NCBI GenBank assembly: GCA_964629885.1
Contig: CAZVRJ010000037.1
Location: forward strand, 1 to 25,549
From: CAYWCV01 sp964629885
GTDB taxonomy: Bacteria; Bacteroidota; Rhodothermia; Balneolales; CAYWCV01
Length of the DNA stretch: 25,549 nucleotides
Direction of reading: 5' to 3'
In this document: positions 6,779 to 16,189 of the stretch, in pieces
Layout of the letters: every line of letters starts with the position of its first letter
Position numbering within the stretch: the first letter of the stretch is position 1
Made by a program: the position numbers and the translations under genes
Notes under the pieces: model-generated
Databases searched by the model: none
Told to the model about the DNA's origin: nothing
What the model saw: the letters and a program-made list of their open reading frames with translations, nothing else

Positions 6779-9061
6779 ATGCGTCCATTGTTTGTGTGCC
6801 TTCTGGCGCTTCTAGCAGGTTGCTCAGCTAAAACGGAAACATCCATGTTTGGCGAGCTACCATTAACTGGAGAAGTCAAGCTCTATCAAGGTAATCCGAC
6901 TATCCATATTAACGGCAAACCTCAGATCCCCTACATCTATGCATTGCCCGATATCCCCGGTGGACGATGGTCGTGGGAGGAAGTGCCCCAATGGAATATT
7001 CGTGAATTTTGCGATGCCGGAGTGAACCAATTCTACCTCGGAATCTTTTTCGAAGACATGTGGACTTCGGACGGCAACCTCGACATCAGTCGTGCACAAA
7101 AGCAAGTGCAAGGTGTGCAGGAAGTGTGTCCTGGTGCGGCGGTCTATCTGCGATTCCACTTCCACATGCCAGAATGGTGGCGAGATCAAAACATGGGTGA
7201 AATGACCGTATATACGGATGTTACCGAGTATCAAGTAGGAGTCGATTATGGTTTTAAGCGTCTCATCGACGACGATTTTCGGGCACAGCGCCGCGAGAGT
7301 CTAGCATCCGAAAAATGGATGGAAGATGCCACAAAGATGACGATCAAGTTCCTCGACGAGTTCAAGCGCACACCAGAAGGTGACTATTTGGCGGGTATTC
7401 ATATTGCAGGTGCTGTATACGGTGAATGGCACTATTGGGGGTTCATGTACAACGAGCCGGATCAAAGCGAGGCCATGCATCGTTGGTTCAGATCATGGCT
7501 GAAGGAGACCTACGAATCGGACGCCAATCTGCAGGCGGCTTGGAACCGTAACGATATGACCATAGAGACTGCTCGTATTCCAGACATGGATGACCGTATT
7601 GCGAAAGAGGGAATTTTCCGCGAGCCAGTTTCAGAAAGATGGGTTGGAGACTACTACCGTGCGCAGCACGAACTGGTGACGAACAGAATTCTTCATTTCG
7701 CCGAGGTGGTTAAGACAAACTGGGATCGACCAATTATTGTAGGAACATTCTGGGGTTACTTCTTCTCCACATTTGGGCGCGAGGCAGCAGGTGGCCATTT
7801 AGATTACCACACTGTTCTGAAATCGCCCCATATTGATTTCGTGTCAGCACCGCAGGTCTATGAGCCGGAGGACCACCTGCCAGGGCATCCATACAGATCA
7901 CGTGGATTGCTGCAGACCGTGAGGCTGCACGGCAAGGTATGGCTCGACGAAATGGATCAGCAACCAGTACTACTCAGTAAAGTATACGCAAACTACCAAT
8001 CGGAGCTCGACAACAGTATCGCCGTGATGAAGAGAAATGTGCTTTGGAGCCTTGTAAAAGGTAATGGGCTTTGGTACTTCGACTTTGGTCCTGGTGGGGT
8101 TATCTTCGACAATCCGCTCCAAAGACATCGTGGCAAATATGGCTGGTGGGATCATCCCGACCTGATGAAAGATGTTGCCAGAATGCGGGAAGTGTACGAG
8201 ACCAAATTGCAAGAGCCTTACCAGGTTGAGTCAGACGTCCTTTTTGTTTACGATACCGAGGTCTATTATCACACCTCATCAAGAAGATTTTCGGATGCCC
8301 TCTCTAACACAGCTGTTAATTGGGCAACTCTGGCTGCTTTCTACACGGGTGGATCGTTTGAGTCGGTTCACTTGAACGACCTTGCCGACATGGACTTAAG
8401 CCCCTTCAAGTTGATCGTGTTTGGCAACACCTACTTTTTGTCGACTGAGAAAATCGCCGAAATCAAAGCATTAGTAGCCAACAATAACAGACATATTGTC
8501 TGGTTTTATGCACCGGGGTACACCGATGGTGTAACCTTAGATGTGAACCGTATCAGTTTGGCAACCGGCATTACAATTACCCGAGGCCCCGACGCCTTCC
8601 CATTCCCACGTGTTTTACCAGACAGTACGATCATATCTGGTGCGAAACCATATGCATTGAAGACCTACTGGGGACGACCTGATACAACATTAAAACCAAT
8701 GTTCATACCTCAGGATCCTGATATGTCTGTTTTGGCTCGTTTCAGTCATGACAGAAGCCCTGCGCTGGTCAAAAAAACGTTCGACAATCATACCTCTTGG
8801 TATGCGTCGTTCCCTGTAACCGATGCTTCGACGATGAGGCACATATTCAAGGAGGCAGGTGTTCACCTTTATACAGAAAATGCTGGTGATGTGATCTATG
8901 CTGGAAACGGGTTAGTACTGTATCACACAAAACGTGGCGGAGAACACAAGCTGACCTTTAAAAATGGTCAGACCGTCGTGTTGAACTTGCCCGAAACCCA
9001 TGCCACAACGCATTTGTTCGACGCTCGAAGCGGGTCCCCACTGCTCACCGACAACCCGTAA
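6779..9061 (+). CDS. Putative GH42-like (clan GH-A) glycoside hydrolase lipoprotein
   Basis: The 760-residue protein begins with a lipoprotein signal peptide (MRPLFVCLLALLAGC; lipobox LAGC, C15), so it is exported and lipid-anchored. The catalytic region resembles GH42 beta-galactosidases. YGEWHYWGF (E216) is the likely acid/base, followed by a FRSWLKETYESDANLQAAWN stretch (237-256) like the GH42 helix after its acid/base. VWLDEMDQQP (E391) is the likely nucleophile. Later parts (about 490-620) resemble the trimerisation/ThuA-like domain that follows GH42 barrels, and the end is a small beta domain. Substrate is unknown and sequence similarity appears distant. It is convergent with the response regulator at 9063 with a 1-bp gap and lies beside a GH31-like/sensor operon, so it could be part of the same glycan response. 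Confidence 0.65.
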   Translation: MRPLFVCLLALLAGCSAKTETSMFGELPLTGEVKLYQGNPTIHINGKPQIPYIYALPDIPGGRWSWEEVPQWNIREFCDAGVNQFYLGIFFEDMWTSDGNLDISRAQKQVQGVQEVCPGAAVYLRFHFHMPEWWRDQNMGEMTVYTDVTEYQVGVDYGFKRLIDDDFRAQRRESLASEKWMEDATKMTIKFLDEFKRTPEGDYLAGIHIAGAVYGEWHYWGFMYNEPDQSEAMHRWFRSWLKETYESDANLQAAWNRNDMTIETARIPDMDDRIAKEGIFREPVSERWVGDYYRAQHELVTNRILHFAEVVKTNWDRPIIVGTFWGYFFSTFGREAAGGHLDYHTVLKSPHIDFVSAPQVYEPEDHLPGHPYRSRGLLQTVRLHGKVWLDEMDQQPVLLSKVYANYQSELDNSIAVMKRNVLWSLVKGNGLWYFDFGPGGVIFDNPLQRHRGKYGWWDHPDLMKDVARMREVYETKLQEPYQVESDVLFVYDTEVYYHTSSRRFSDALSNTAVNWATLAAFYTGGSFESVHLNDLADMDLSPFKLIVFGNTYFLSTEKIAEIKALVANNNRHIVWFYAPGYTDGVTLDVNRISLATGITITRGPDAFPFPRVLPDSTIISGAKPYALKTYWGRPDTTLKPMFIPQDPDMSVLARFSHDRSPALVKKTFDNHTSWYASFPVTDASTMRHIFKEAGVHLYTENAGDVIYAGNGLVLYHTKRGGEHKLTFKNGQTVVLNLPETHATTHLFDARSGSPLLTDNP

Positions 9062-9062
9062 C

Positions 9063-9713
9063 TCAGAGCTTTGTAGTTACGATACCTTGATTGATGGCGT
9101 AGCGAACAAGGCCGGCTGTGTTTTTCACACCGGTCTTTTTCAGCAAGTTTTTTCTGTATGTGTTGATGGTTTCGACACTCAGATGCAAAATTTCGGCAAT
9201 TTGAACATTGCTGTGCTCTTTGGCGATAAGCTCTATAACTTGACGTTCGCGCCTAGTCAGTTTAACGACTGGTGAGTTTTGGTTTTTGTTGTAGTTCAGA
9301 ACGGTGAGGATGACTTCGTTGGAGAAATGTAGCTCGCCTCTGTGAACTTTTTCGATAGCAGCCAAGATTTCATCTATACTGGCTGTCTTTAACAGATACC
9401 CAGATGCTCCGATTTGATACATGCGTTCGATGTAGGGACGGTCGTTGTGCATGCTGAGAACTAGAATCTTCACTTGTGGGAAGTTGTCGCGTATCGCATT
9501 CGCTGTCTGAAAGCCATCCATATTCGGCATTTGAACGTCGATTAGAACTACATCAACTTGAATTTCGTGTAGTTGCTTAATCACCTCAGAACCGTCGTTA
9601 GCCACACCAACAACTTCAATATTGGGATATTGATTCAAAACCATCGAAAGTCCATCTAGGAGAATGGTGTGATCGTCGGCAAGAAGAATCCGAATCGGTG
9701 TGGGGTCAATCAT
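9063..9713 (-). CDS. NarL/FixJ-type LuxR-HTH response regulator
   Basis: The 216-residue protein has a receiver domain with acidic pocket D13-D14, phospho-acceptor D59 (VVLIDVQMPNMDG) and K109. A C-terminal LuxR-type HTH covers about 148-205 (LTRRERQVIELIAKEHSNVQ). Its ATG at 9713 lies inside the end of the upstream kinase gene (8-bp overlap), so the two are translationally coupled and form a cognate pair. The HisKA_3 kinase class normally pairs with this regulator class. Its targets are not visible; the GH31-like gene in the same operon and the convergent GH42-like gene are candidates. Confidence 0.94.
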   Translation of the reverse strand: MIDPTPIRILLADDHTILLDGLSMVLNQYPNIEVVGVANDGSEVIKQLHEIQVDVVLIDVQMPNMDGFQTANAIRDNFPQVKILVLSMHNDRPYIERMYQIGASGYLLKTASIDEILAAIEKVHRGELHFSNEVILTVLNYNKNQNSPVVKLTRRERQVIELIAKEHSNVQIAEILHLSVETINTYRKNLLKKTGVKNTAGLVRYAINQGIVTTKL

Positions 9714-12711
9714 GTGCGATTCCGTTAGTTGGTATTTGAATTGTTACTGTCGTGCCACTTCCGATGGATGAGTCGAATTGCAATTTACCTCCAATTAGTG
9801 AAACTCTCGAAATGATGTTATGCAAGCCATTTCCAGAACTTGAACTGAGGGCTTTCTGAAAATCGAATCCAACACCGTCGTCTTCGATCGTAAAGCTGAT
9901 ATCGTCGTCGTGTTCAATAAGCTGCACACTGATTTCAGATGCATTCGCATGCTTGATGCTATTTGCAAGTAGCTCTTGAAAAATGCGGAATATGGCTAGC
10001 TGCAAGCTTTCGTCGAGTTCACCTCCACGCATCATCCGAATGAAGTTTATATGGAATTTATCATCGATTTGCACTTTGCGAATCTGTTCTTCCATGGCAG
10101 TTTCCAAGCCAAACTTTTTGAGAGATGCCGGTGCAAGGTTGTTGGAGATGGTTCTGATTTCGTCGGCCAAACTATCGATCACCGCCTGCGACTGAACAAT
10201 CATGTCCCGCACAGTGTCTGGGCCCGCATTCTTATGCTGTGCGTAGTTCAACATCATCTTAACAGACGATAAAGACTGACCAACGCTGTCGTGTAGGTCG
10301 GCAGCAATTCGACGACGCTCCGACTCCTGAGCATCCAATACTTGCTTGAAACGGCGTCTGTGTTGGGTGTTGTACATCCGTATTGATACAAATACACCCA
10401 GTGCAACAAATCCAAGAGCAATTACTGTAAGGAAGAATTTAAATAGAACAGACTTATAAAATGGGGGTACAATTTCTATGGTAAAGCGCTGTAATTGAGA
10501 ATTCCAGATTCCTCCACGTAGCCCCGATTGCAAAATGAAACTGTACTCTCCCGGTTCCAATCTGGGGTAGACGGTACTTTTGAGTGAGCCTGTTTCATTC
10601 CAAGTCTCGTCATATCCTTGAAGCATGTACCTGAATACTGGTTCAGCATTCGATTCAAAATATGGTGCAGTAAACACGAACTCTAACCGACTATCTTTGT
10701 ATGGCAATTGGATGCGACCATTGGGATAGTAAGCTGATGATCCATAAATGAAATTATCGATCAATGCGTCGGGCACTGTCTCAGACGGCTGTAGTAGCTT
10801 AAGGTCAATATGGACAAAGCCATTGATGGATGGCAGAACAATATCTGAATCGGATAGGATTAAGGCCGAGTTTTGGTAGCCACCATGAAACTCGTTTGTA
10901 GGTGAACCGTCTTTTTTATTGAATAACGCAGGATGAATTCTTGACTGAAAACCGTTCAAGAAGCGGTCTAATTCGGATATAGAAACAAGCGTGAGACCGT
11001 TGTTACCACTCATCCATAAATTTTGATTCTTGTCGTGGTACAAATATGAAACGACATTGTCGTGTAAACCGTGTTGACTCGTAATTCGCTTGCTCTCTCC
11101 ATTCTGCAGATCGAGTACCAAGAGCCCATTGCCGTATGTCCCAGCCACAATCCGAGTGTTGTCAATTTGCACGATACCTCGAAAGAAACCTTTCTCGCCT
11201 TCGTCACCATCCCACAATTTTGACCACTCATTGTTTTTGAGCTTGTAAAGTGATTCTTCGGCACTAAAAACCAAAGAGCCATCCCATAGTTGTGTCGCAA
11301 ACGAAAATTTTGCGTCGAGCAATTCGGATGGCAGATTTTGGATGTTCTTGATCGATCCATTCTCTAAATGGAATAGGCCATCGCGCGTTAATATCCATAC
11401 GAATCCGTCCTTGTCCTCAAAAAAGCCGTACACCCATCGAAATACTGCGTCGGGAAAGGGGATTTGAGTCAATTTACCATCGTCAAATCGGTAAATTCCC
11501 TTCTCGAATGATCCCAAATACGTGTCACCTTTGGCATCTTCAAAGAAGCTGTAAACAAGCCTATTCACATTTTGTGGCATGGAATACTTATTAATCCGAC
11601 CACTTGGATCAATACTGTAGAAGCTTTCATTTTGATATGATACCCACTGTGTGCCCGATCTGCCCTTATATATTGCGATGGCATTTTCACTTGTCGAAAC
11701 ATTGTCAGATTCGAACAATCGAAAGGCATTTGGCCGCAATCGAATAAGCCCTTCGGTGAGCGAGCCAAACCACCTGTTTCCATATTCGTCGATGAAGGAG
11801 CTTTTTATGCCTTTGAACTTTTCTGAAAAAACAACCGATTTATCGTCCACAAACGACTCGGCCACTGTGTCGTAGGCAATGCTCTGGTCATTTATCGAGA
11901 GTATCAATCTCCCAGGGATGTCTGGGATTAGCCTGATGCGATAGCCAAAAAGCAACTTGGGATCAAGTTTCACATCATGCACTTTGTCGGTTATTTTAAG
12001 GAGCCGACTAGTGGTTAGCAACCAAAGGGCATCGGTAGCAGAGTCATAAATTGCAAATCGCAGCTCTTCGTCTCCAACGGGTTCAAATATCACTTTGGGC
12101 TCAACAAGGTCAAGCCTCAGGAAGTATTTCGTGTGGACGGCATATGGTACGCCCTCTCCGTCGAGCAAGAGGTTAGTGATGCCTTGTCTCTCGATGTATG
12201 GTGTTGGAATCGACCACACAGTGTCGCCGTCGAAGCAACGAATGGTTTGCTCGTAAGAACTGAACCAGGCACGATCTTGATTGTCAACCACAATGGAATT
12301 GACCGTCATGTCGCCCAGATCGAACTTCTTATTCAGAAAGTGAAACTGATGGTTCTCATAATAGCCGATTCCTCCGTCGAGCGTACCGATGTAGAGGCGA
12401 TTTTTTGAGTCGGCCCCCAAAGCCCGTACACGATTGGTCGTAAGGACGGGTGTGTTGCTTCTGTCAAACGTTTTAAACCTGAATCCGTCAAAACGTGCCA
12501 ACCCACCCTCTGTGCCGATCCAAAGAAATCCGTCAGTCGTTTTAACTATGCTGTTGACAGTGTGTTGTGGCAAACCGTCTTCCACGAGCCAAATGTCGAC
12601 CTTTTCGTTCGGGACCGTTTGGCCATTCGAACGTTTCGCAGCAGCACTGATCACCACGAACCATATCAAGGTATAAATAATATTCCTTGATATGTATCCG
12701 TTATTCATCAT
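9706..12711 (-). CDS. Periplasmic propeller (Reg_prop/Y_Y_Y) sensor histidine kinase, HisKA_3 type
   Basis: This 1001-residue membrane sensor starts with a signal/anchor segment (about 8-30). A long series of Reg_prop beta-propeller repeats follows (for example DGFLWIGTEGGLARFDG and DGFVWILTRDGLFHLEN), then a Y_Y_Y domain at about 680-750. One membrane helix spans about 757-779. The kinase core has a HisKA_3 dimerisation region with phospho-acceptor H807 (AADLHDSVGQS), N917, a DDGVGF G1 box near 944-948 and GNGLHN near 959-964. The extracytoplasmic architecture is that of Bacteroidota hybrid two-component glycan sensors, but here the regulator is a separate NarL-type protein. The gene starts 4 bp after the GH31-like stop and overlaps the regulator by 8 bp. 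The first of two consecutive ATGs is given. Ligand unknown; a glycan or a GH31-bound glycan is inferred. Confidence 0.93.
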   Translation of the reverse strand: MMNNGYISRNIIYTLIWFVVISAAAKRSNGQTVPNEKVDIWLVEDGLPQHTVNSIVKTTDGFLWIGTEGGLARFDGFRFKTFDRSNTPVLTTNRVRALGADSKNRLYIGTLDGGIGYYENHQFHFLNKKFDLGDMTVNSIVVDNQDRAWFSSYEQTIRCFDGDTVWSIPTPYIERQGITNLLLDGEGVPYAVHTKYFLRLDLVEPKVIFEPVGDEELRFAIYDSATDALWLLTTSRLLKITDKVHDVKLDPKLLFGYRIRLIPDIPGRLILSINDQSIAYDTVAESFVDDKSVVFSEKFKGIKSSFIDEYGNRWFGSLTEGLIRLRPNAFRLFESDNVSTSENAIAIYKGRSGTQWVSYQNESFYSIDPSGRINKYSMPQNVNRLVYSFFEDAKGDTYLGSFEKGIYRFDDGKLTQIPFPDAVFRWVYGFFEDKDGFVWILTRDGLFHLENGSIKNIQNLPSELLDAKFSFATQLWDGSLVFSAEESLYKLKNNEWSKLWDGDEGEKGFFRGIVQIDNTRIVAGTYGNGLLVLDLQNGESKRITSQHGLHDNVVSYLYHDKNQNLWMSGNNGLTLVSISELDRFLNGFQSRIHPALFNKKDGSPTNEFHGGYQNSALILSDSDIVLPSINGFVHIDLKLLQPSETVPDALIDNFIYGSSAYYPNGRIQLPYKDSRLEFVFTAPYFESNAEPVFRYMLQGYDETWNETGSLKSTVYPRLEPGEYSFILQSGLRGGIWNSQLQRFTIEIVPPFYKSVLFKFFLTVIALGFVALGVFVSIRMYNTQHRRRFKQVLDAQESERRRIAADLHDSVGQSLSSVKMMLNYAQHKNAGPDTVRDMIVQSQAVIDSLADEIRTISNNLAPASLKKFGLETAMEEQIRKVQIDDKFHINFIRMMRGGELDESLQLAIFRIFQELLANSIKHANASEISVQLIEHDDDISFTIEDDGVGFDFQKALSSSSGNGLHNIISRVSLIGGKLQFDSSIGSGTTVTIQIPTNGIAHD

Positions 12712-12715
12712 GGGA

Positions 12716-15160
12716 CTACTGGTATATTATGTTGATATCTGTCGGTCCGGCAGAAATTTTAAATACAATCGTATTGGTCCGAGGTTCGTAAAAGTATACA
12801 ATATTTCGGCCATTTACAGTAATGCGGTCGGGTTTGCGGTCTAGACCATGAATGAGGTACGAAAACCTCATGGAAGCATCATCGTACTGCCCTTCTGATG
12901 TCACACTGATTCGGAATCCAGCTCTGTACGCTTCTGTAATGAAAGTAAGGACACGATACCTACCGCGTTCATTCGCGTATGTGTCTCCGTCATCTTCGTA
13001 CAAGTAACTTGTGAGGTTGCCACCGGCAAAAACCTGAAGCTGCAGTTCTCTTACTGGTTTTTGCCCAACGAATTCCATGGCATCGCGTTCAGCCACGACT
13101 GCGCCTGCCCGAGCGTACATCGGCATTGACCGAAGCAGCATAGTTTCATCTCCAGAGGCTGGCAGACTTCCGACATTGGGTGCTGATTCTACCAATCTTC
13201 GTCCACCCATCACTTTTTCTCGTGTATGGTATTTGTACCACAATCCCTCTGGCAGATAAACAGAACGTTCGTTAACACCTGGCTTAAGGATGGGTGCAAC
13301 CATTACGTGATCGCCGAGCATGAACTGGTCTTCTATCTGTACCACGTCTGTCAAATTTGGCCAATTCCAGACAAGTGGACGAATGATAGGTGCTCCTGTT
13401 CGCGTATGCTGCCACCATGCCGTATAAATCGCCGGAATCAGTCGATAGCGCATGTTCAGGAATGCGAGGTTGCCTCGTTCCCAAGCGCCACCATGCGTCC
13501 AAGGGTCTACCACCAGTTGCTCGTTATGAGAGTTTAATTCTAGTCTTGGCATTACCGATGCCAGTTGAAGGGATCTTGAATACAGATCGGCATCGATTTT
13601 TTGGTCTAATCCACCCACCCGCATCCCACCACCTGGTACTCCTGAAATACCAGCTCCCAAAATCATAGGCAGGGTCAACCCCACCTCATCCCAGTTTCTT
13701 GAATTCAATCCGTTCCATACACTTGCGTAACGCTGAATCCCTGAGAACCCAGATCTTGATTTCAAAAAAGTACGTTTGTCCGGCGCTGCCTTACGAAGAC
13801 CTTCATATGAGGCCTTAGCCATGAGCAAGGCATACTGATTATGCATTTCGAGCTGACCAGCCGCCCTACCCTCATTGTCATACTCTGCAACGGCAGCCAA
13901 AGTATTACCTGTGAACATCCGGGGTTCATTCATCGTAAGAATGAAGCCGGAAACACCATCTCCTATCCCACGCTGGTGCAATGTTCCCCACCAGTCGCGC
14001 GTCACAGGCTTCGAAAAATCGGGAAACAGCGATCGCCCAGCCCATGTGTCGCCCGACAGATTCGTTCCATCAGGGTATTTGATGTACACATCCTTGGTGA
14101 TGCCTTCATTTCTGACGTCAAAGAAAGCATCGTCCTTGATGCCCGGATCAACGCTCTGAACAATTTTGATTCCACGTTTCTCCATCTCCAGAACAACTGC
14201 ATCCGCATTGGGAAACTTGGCACCATCCCAAGTGAACGATCGATACTCCGAAGTGTGGGTTCGATTGAGATGGATGGCGTCCAATGGCATTTTTTTGCCA
14301 CGATACTCGTTTGCGATGTTGTAGACTTCTGGCTCAGTGATCTGCCCAAGACTCACAACCTGAACACCAAGTGTCCATAACGGTGGGAGTTTTGACCGCC
14401 CCGTCAACAGGGTGTATTTTTTTACCACATCGGCTAAAGTTGGCCCAGAAAAGAGGTAGAACCTCAATTCTCCACCGTCCGCATAAAATCCTATGTGAGT
14501 GTTCAATTGTGCACCGAGGTCAATTTCACTTCGCCATGTATTGTCATAAAATATACCCCACGCACGCCCCTCACGTAGACCCATGAAGAATGGGATAGAT
14601 TTCGACATTGGATCTGTGTTGAACCGGAACGAGGTAACATCGGTGTTCCACTGAGTGAACGTCTTCCCTGTTCGATTGAACTCCGTGGCCTTTTCTCCAA
14701 CTCCAAAGTAATGTTCGCCATCAGGTTTCGACATCACATGAGCAACACGGTCGCCCATGAGACCCGCACCGAACGATTCCTTGGTCCAAACACTACCATT
14801 TCTGTGCTGAAATGTGATTCTCAATGGCTGCTTCTGCACAATGAGCACATCGTCTCCCACGGTGAGCTGAATGGTACGAGGATCGTCGCGAAGCTCCGGT
14901 CTAACTGAAGCGGCGCCATGCAGATCAACTGCGTTACTATGAAATGTCGCACTCAAGTCGCCTCTGCCGTACCTAATCCTAAATCCGATACCAGTGAGAT
15001 AGTCAATTCTGACTTTTCCTCGATCGTGAACAATTTCGACAACATTGTCGGTTAATTGGTGCGAAACGTAGTTACCGCTGAACTGAAATCGGCTCGATTG
15101 AGAAAAAGTTGCCCCAGTAACCGTAAAAAGGACAAAAAGTAGAAACGAGAAAAACTTCAT
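12716..15160 (-). CDS. Secreted GH31-family protein lacking catalytic aspartates (probable pseudoenzyme)
   Basis: The 814-residue protein has a signal peptide (MKFFSFLLFVLFTVTGATFS), an N-terminal beta-sandwich, a GH31 barrel at about 255-600 and C-terminal beta domains. Recognisable landmarks are KLPPLWTLG (257-265), FTWD (309-312), FPDF (379-382), MNEP (410-413) and RSGFSGIQRY (469-478). The nucleophile Asp of the D-M-N-E-P motif is T409 (ACG at 13934-13936), and the acid/base Asp of the W-x-G-D-N motif is L485 (NGLN). The substrate-binding LDIDY motif reads LNRTH (298-302), and the S-D-I-G-G-F motif reads MRVGGL (513-518). Surrounding structure is kept and no stop or frameshift is seen, so the loss looks selected rather than decayed. 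It may bind alpha-glycans or act as a co-sensor with the kinase 4 bp downstream. Fold assignment is firm; function is inferred. Confidence 0.85.
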   Translation of the reverse strand: MKFFSFLLFVLFTVTGATFSQSSRFQFSGNYVSHQLTDNVVEIVHDRGKVRIDYLTGIGFRIRYGRGDLSATFHSNAVDLHGAASVRPELRDDPRTIQLTVGDDVLIVQKQPLRITFQHRNGSVWTKESFGAGLMGDRVAHVMSKPDGEHYFGVGEKATEFNRTGKTFTQWNTDVTSFRFNTDPMSKSIPFFMGLREGRAWGIFYDNTWRSEIDLGAQLNTHIGFYADGGELRFYLFSGPTLADVVKKYTLLTGRSKLPPLWTLGVQVVSLGQITEPEVYNIANEYRGKKMPLDAIHLNRTHTSEYRSFTWDGAKFPNADAVVLEMEKRGIKIVQSVDPGIKDDAFFDVRNEGITKDVYIKYPDGTNLSGDTWAGRSLFPDFSKPVTRDWWGTLHQRGIGDGVSGFILTMNEPRMFTGNTLAAVAEYDNEGRAAGQLEMHNQYALLMAKASYEGLRKAAPDKRTFLKSRSGFSGIQRYASVWNGLNSRNWDEVGLTLPMILGAGISGVPGGGMRVGGLDQKIDADLYSRSLQLASVMPRLELNSHNEQLVVDPWTHGGAWERGNLAFLNMRYRLIPAIYTAWWQHTRTGAPIIRPLVWNWPNLTDVVQIEDQFMLGDHVMVAPILKPGVNERSVYLPEGLWYKYHTREKVMGGRRLVESAPNVGSLPASGDETMLLRSMPMYARAGAVVAERDAMEFVGQKPVRELQLQVFAGGNLTSYLYEDDGDTYANERGRYRVLTFITEAYRAGFRISVTSEGQYDDASMRFSYLIHGLDRKPDRITVNGRNIVYFYEPRTNTIVFKISAGPTDINIIYQ

Positions 15161-15196
15161 CGGAAATTGGTGTTCGGAGATTTCAGCGTAGGTTAC

Positions 15197-16189
15197 TCAG
15201 GCTATTTCAACACGTAAAAGTGATCGGTCAACCACAAAAGCTATAATCAATAACAAGATTCCAGGCAACATGTATGATGGATACAGGTCTTTGTAATCGG
15301 TGTATATCAGTTCGTCAATTTCGGTTGTCTCCATGGCATCGATTCGCTCATAGATTTGTTCGAGCGATTGTGTGTCGGTTGCACGAAAATACTCGCCACC
15401 CGTTTTACGTGCAATTTCGGTAAGCATGTCTTCGTCGATGTCGACGGCAATATTTTGATAACGCTTGCCAAATACAGCATCATAAACTGGGTATGGGGCC
15501 ATACCTCGAGTACCGGCTCCAATGGTATAAATCTTGATTTCGTACGTGGCAGCCAAATCGGCTGCTGTAACCGGATCGATCTCTCCAGCGTTATTTTGAC
15601 CGTCGGTTAGCAAAATAATGACCTTGCTTTCGGCTTTACTGTCGCGCAGACGATTTACTCCGGTGGCAATCCCCATACCAATAGCGGTACCATCTTCGAT
15701 CAATCCCATTTCCACTTCGTCGATCAACTTCTTTACCAGGCCATAATCGAGTGTAGGCGGTACCACAGTGAAACTCTTTTTTTGAAAGACGGCTAACCCG
15801 ATACGATCTGATATCCTGCGGTCAATGAAGTCTTTTGCTACCGCCTTTGCAGCATCAAAACGATTTGGCTTGAGATCTTCAGCCTTCATGGATGTGGAAA
15901 TGTCGAGCACGAGCATAATGTCGATACCTTCGGCTCGTCGTTCCACAATCGTATTCTCAAGTTGGGGTCGTGCCATCGCGATAATTACAAGTGCAAGTCC
16001 TGCGATCAGTAAAAGAGGTGACAAACTCAAAAGCCATACTCGCCAGTTACCGCGTATGTTCCCGAAATCTTCAAGGCTCGAAAAAGTGATCGAAGCAGTC
16101 CTTTTCGTCAAGTACCGCCACAGATAAAAAAGGAGAGGCAGAGGCAGCAGCCATAAAGCATAGAACCATTCAGGATTTGCCCATGTCAT
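15197..16189 (-). CDS. BatA-like von Willebrand factor A membrane protein
   Basis: The 330-residue protein has the standard BatA order. An N-terminal membrane segment (about 9-25) carries the WANPEWFYALWLLPLP signature, and a second membrane helix spans about 54-74. A VWA domain covers about 88-285, and a C-terminal helix about 308-327. The MIDAS metal site is complete: D96-I-S98-T-S100, T168 and D196 (LLTDGQNN). Such proteins, encoded with DUF58 proteins and MoxR ATPases, are linked to envelope stress and aerotolerance in Bacteroidota. Its ATG overlaps the preceding stop (ATGA). A 36-bp gap separates its stop from the GH31-like start. No batB homologue follows. Confidence 0.92.
   Translation of the reverse strand: MTWANPEWFYALWLLPLPLLFYLWRYLTKRTASITFSSLEDFGNIRGNWRVWLLSLSPLLLIAGLALVIIAMARPQLENTIVERRAEGIDIMLVLDISTSMKAEDLKPNRFDAAKAVAKDFIDRRISDRIGLAVFQKKSFTVVPPTLDYGLVKKLIDEVEMGLIEDGTAIGMGIATGVNRLRDSKAESKVIILLTDGQNNAGEIDPVTAADLAATYEIKIYTIGAGTRGMAPYPVYDAVFGKRYQNIAVDIDEDMLTEIARKTGGEYFRATDTQSLEQIYERIDAMETTEIDELIYTDYKDLYPSYMLPGILLLIIAFVVDRSLLRVEIA

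Noticed and set aside
13875..14380. Overlapping plus-strand frames of 94 and 179 codons inside the GH31-like gene
   Set aside because: They are antisense shadows of a well-supported 814-residue coding frame.
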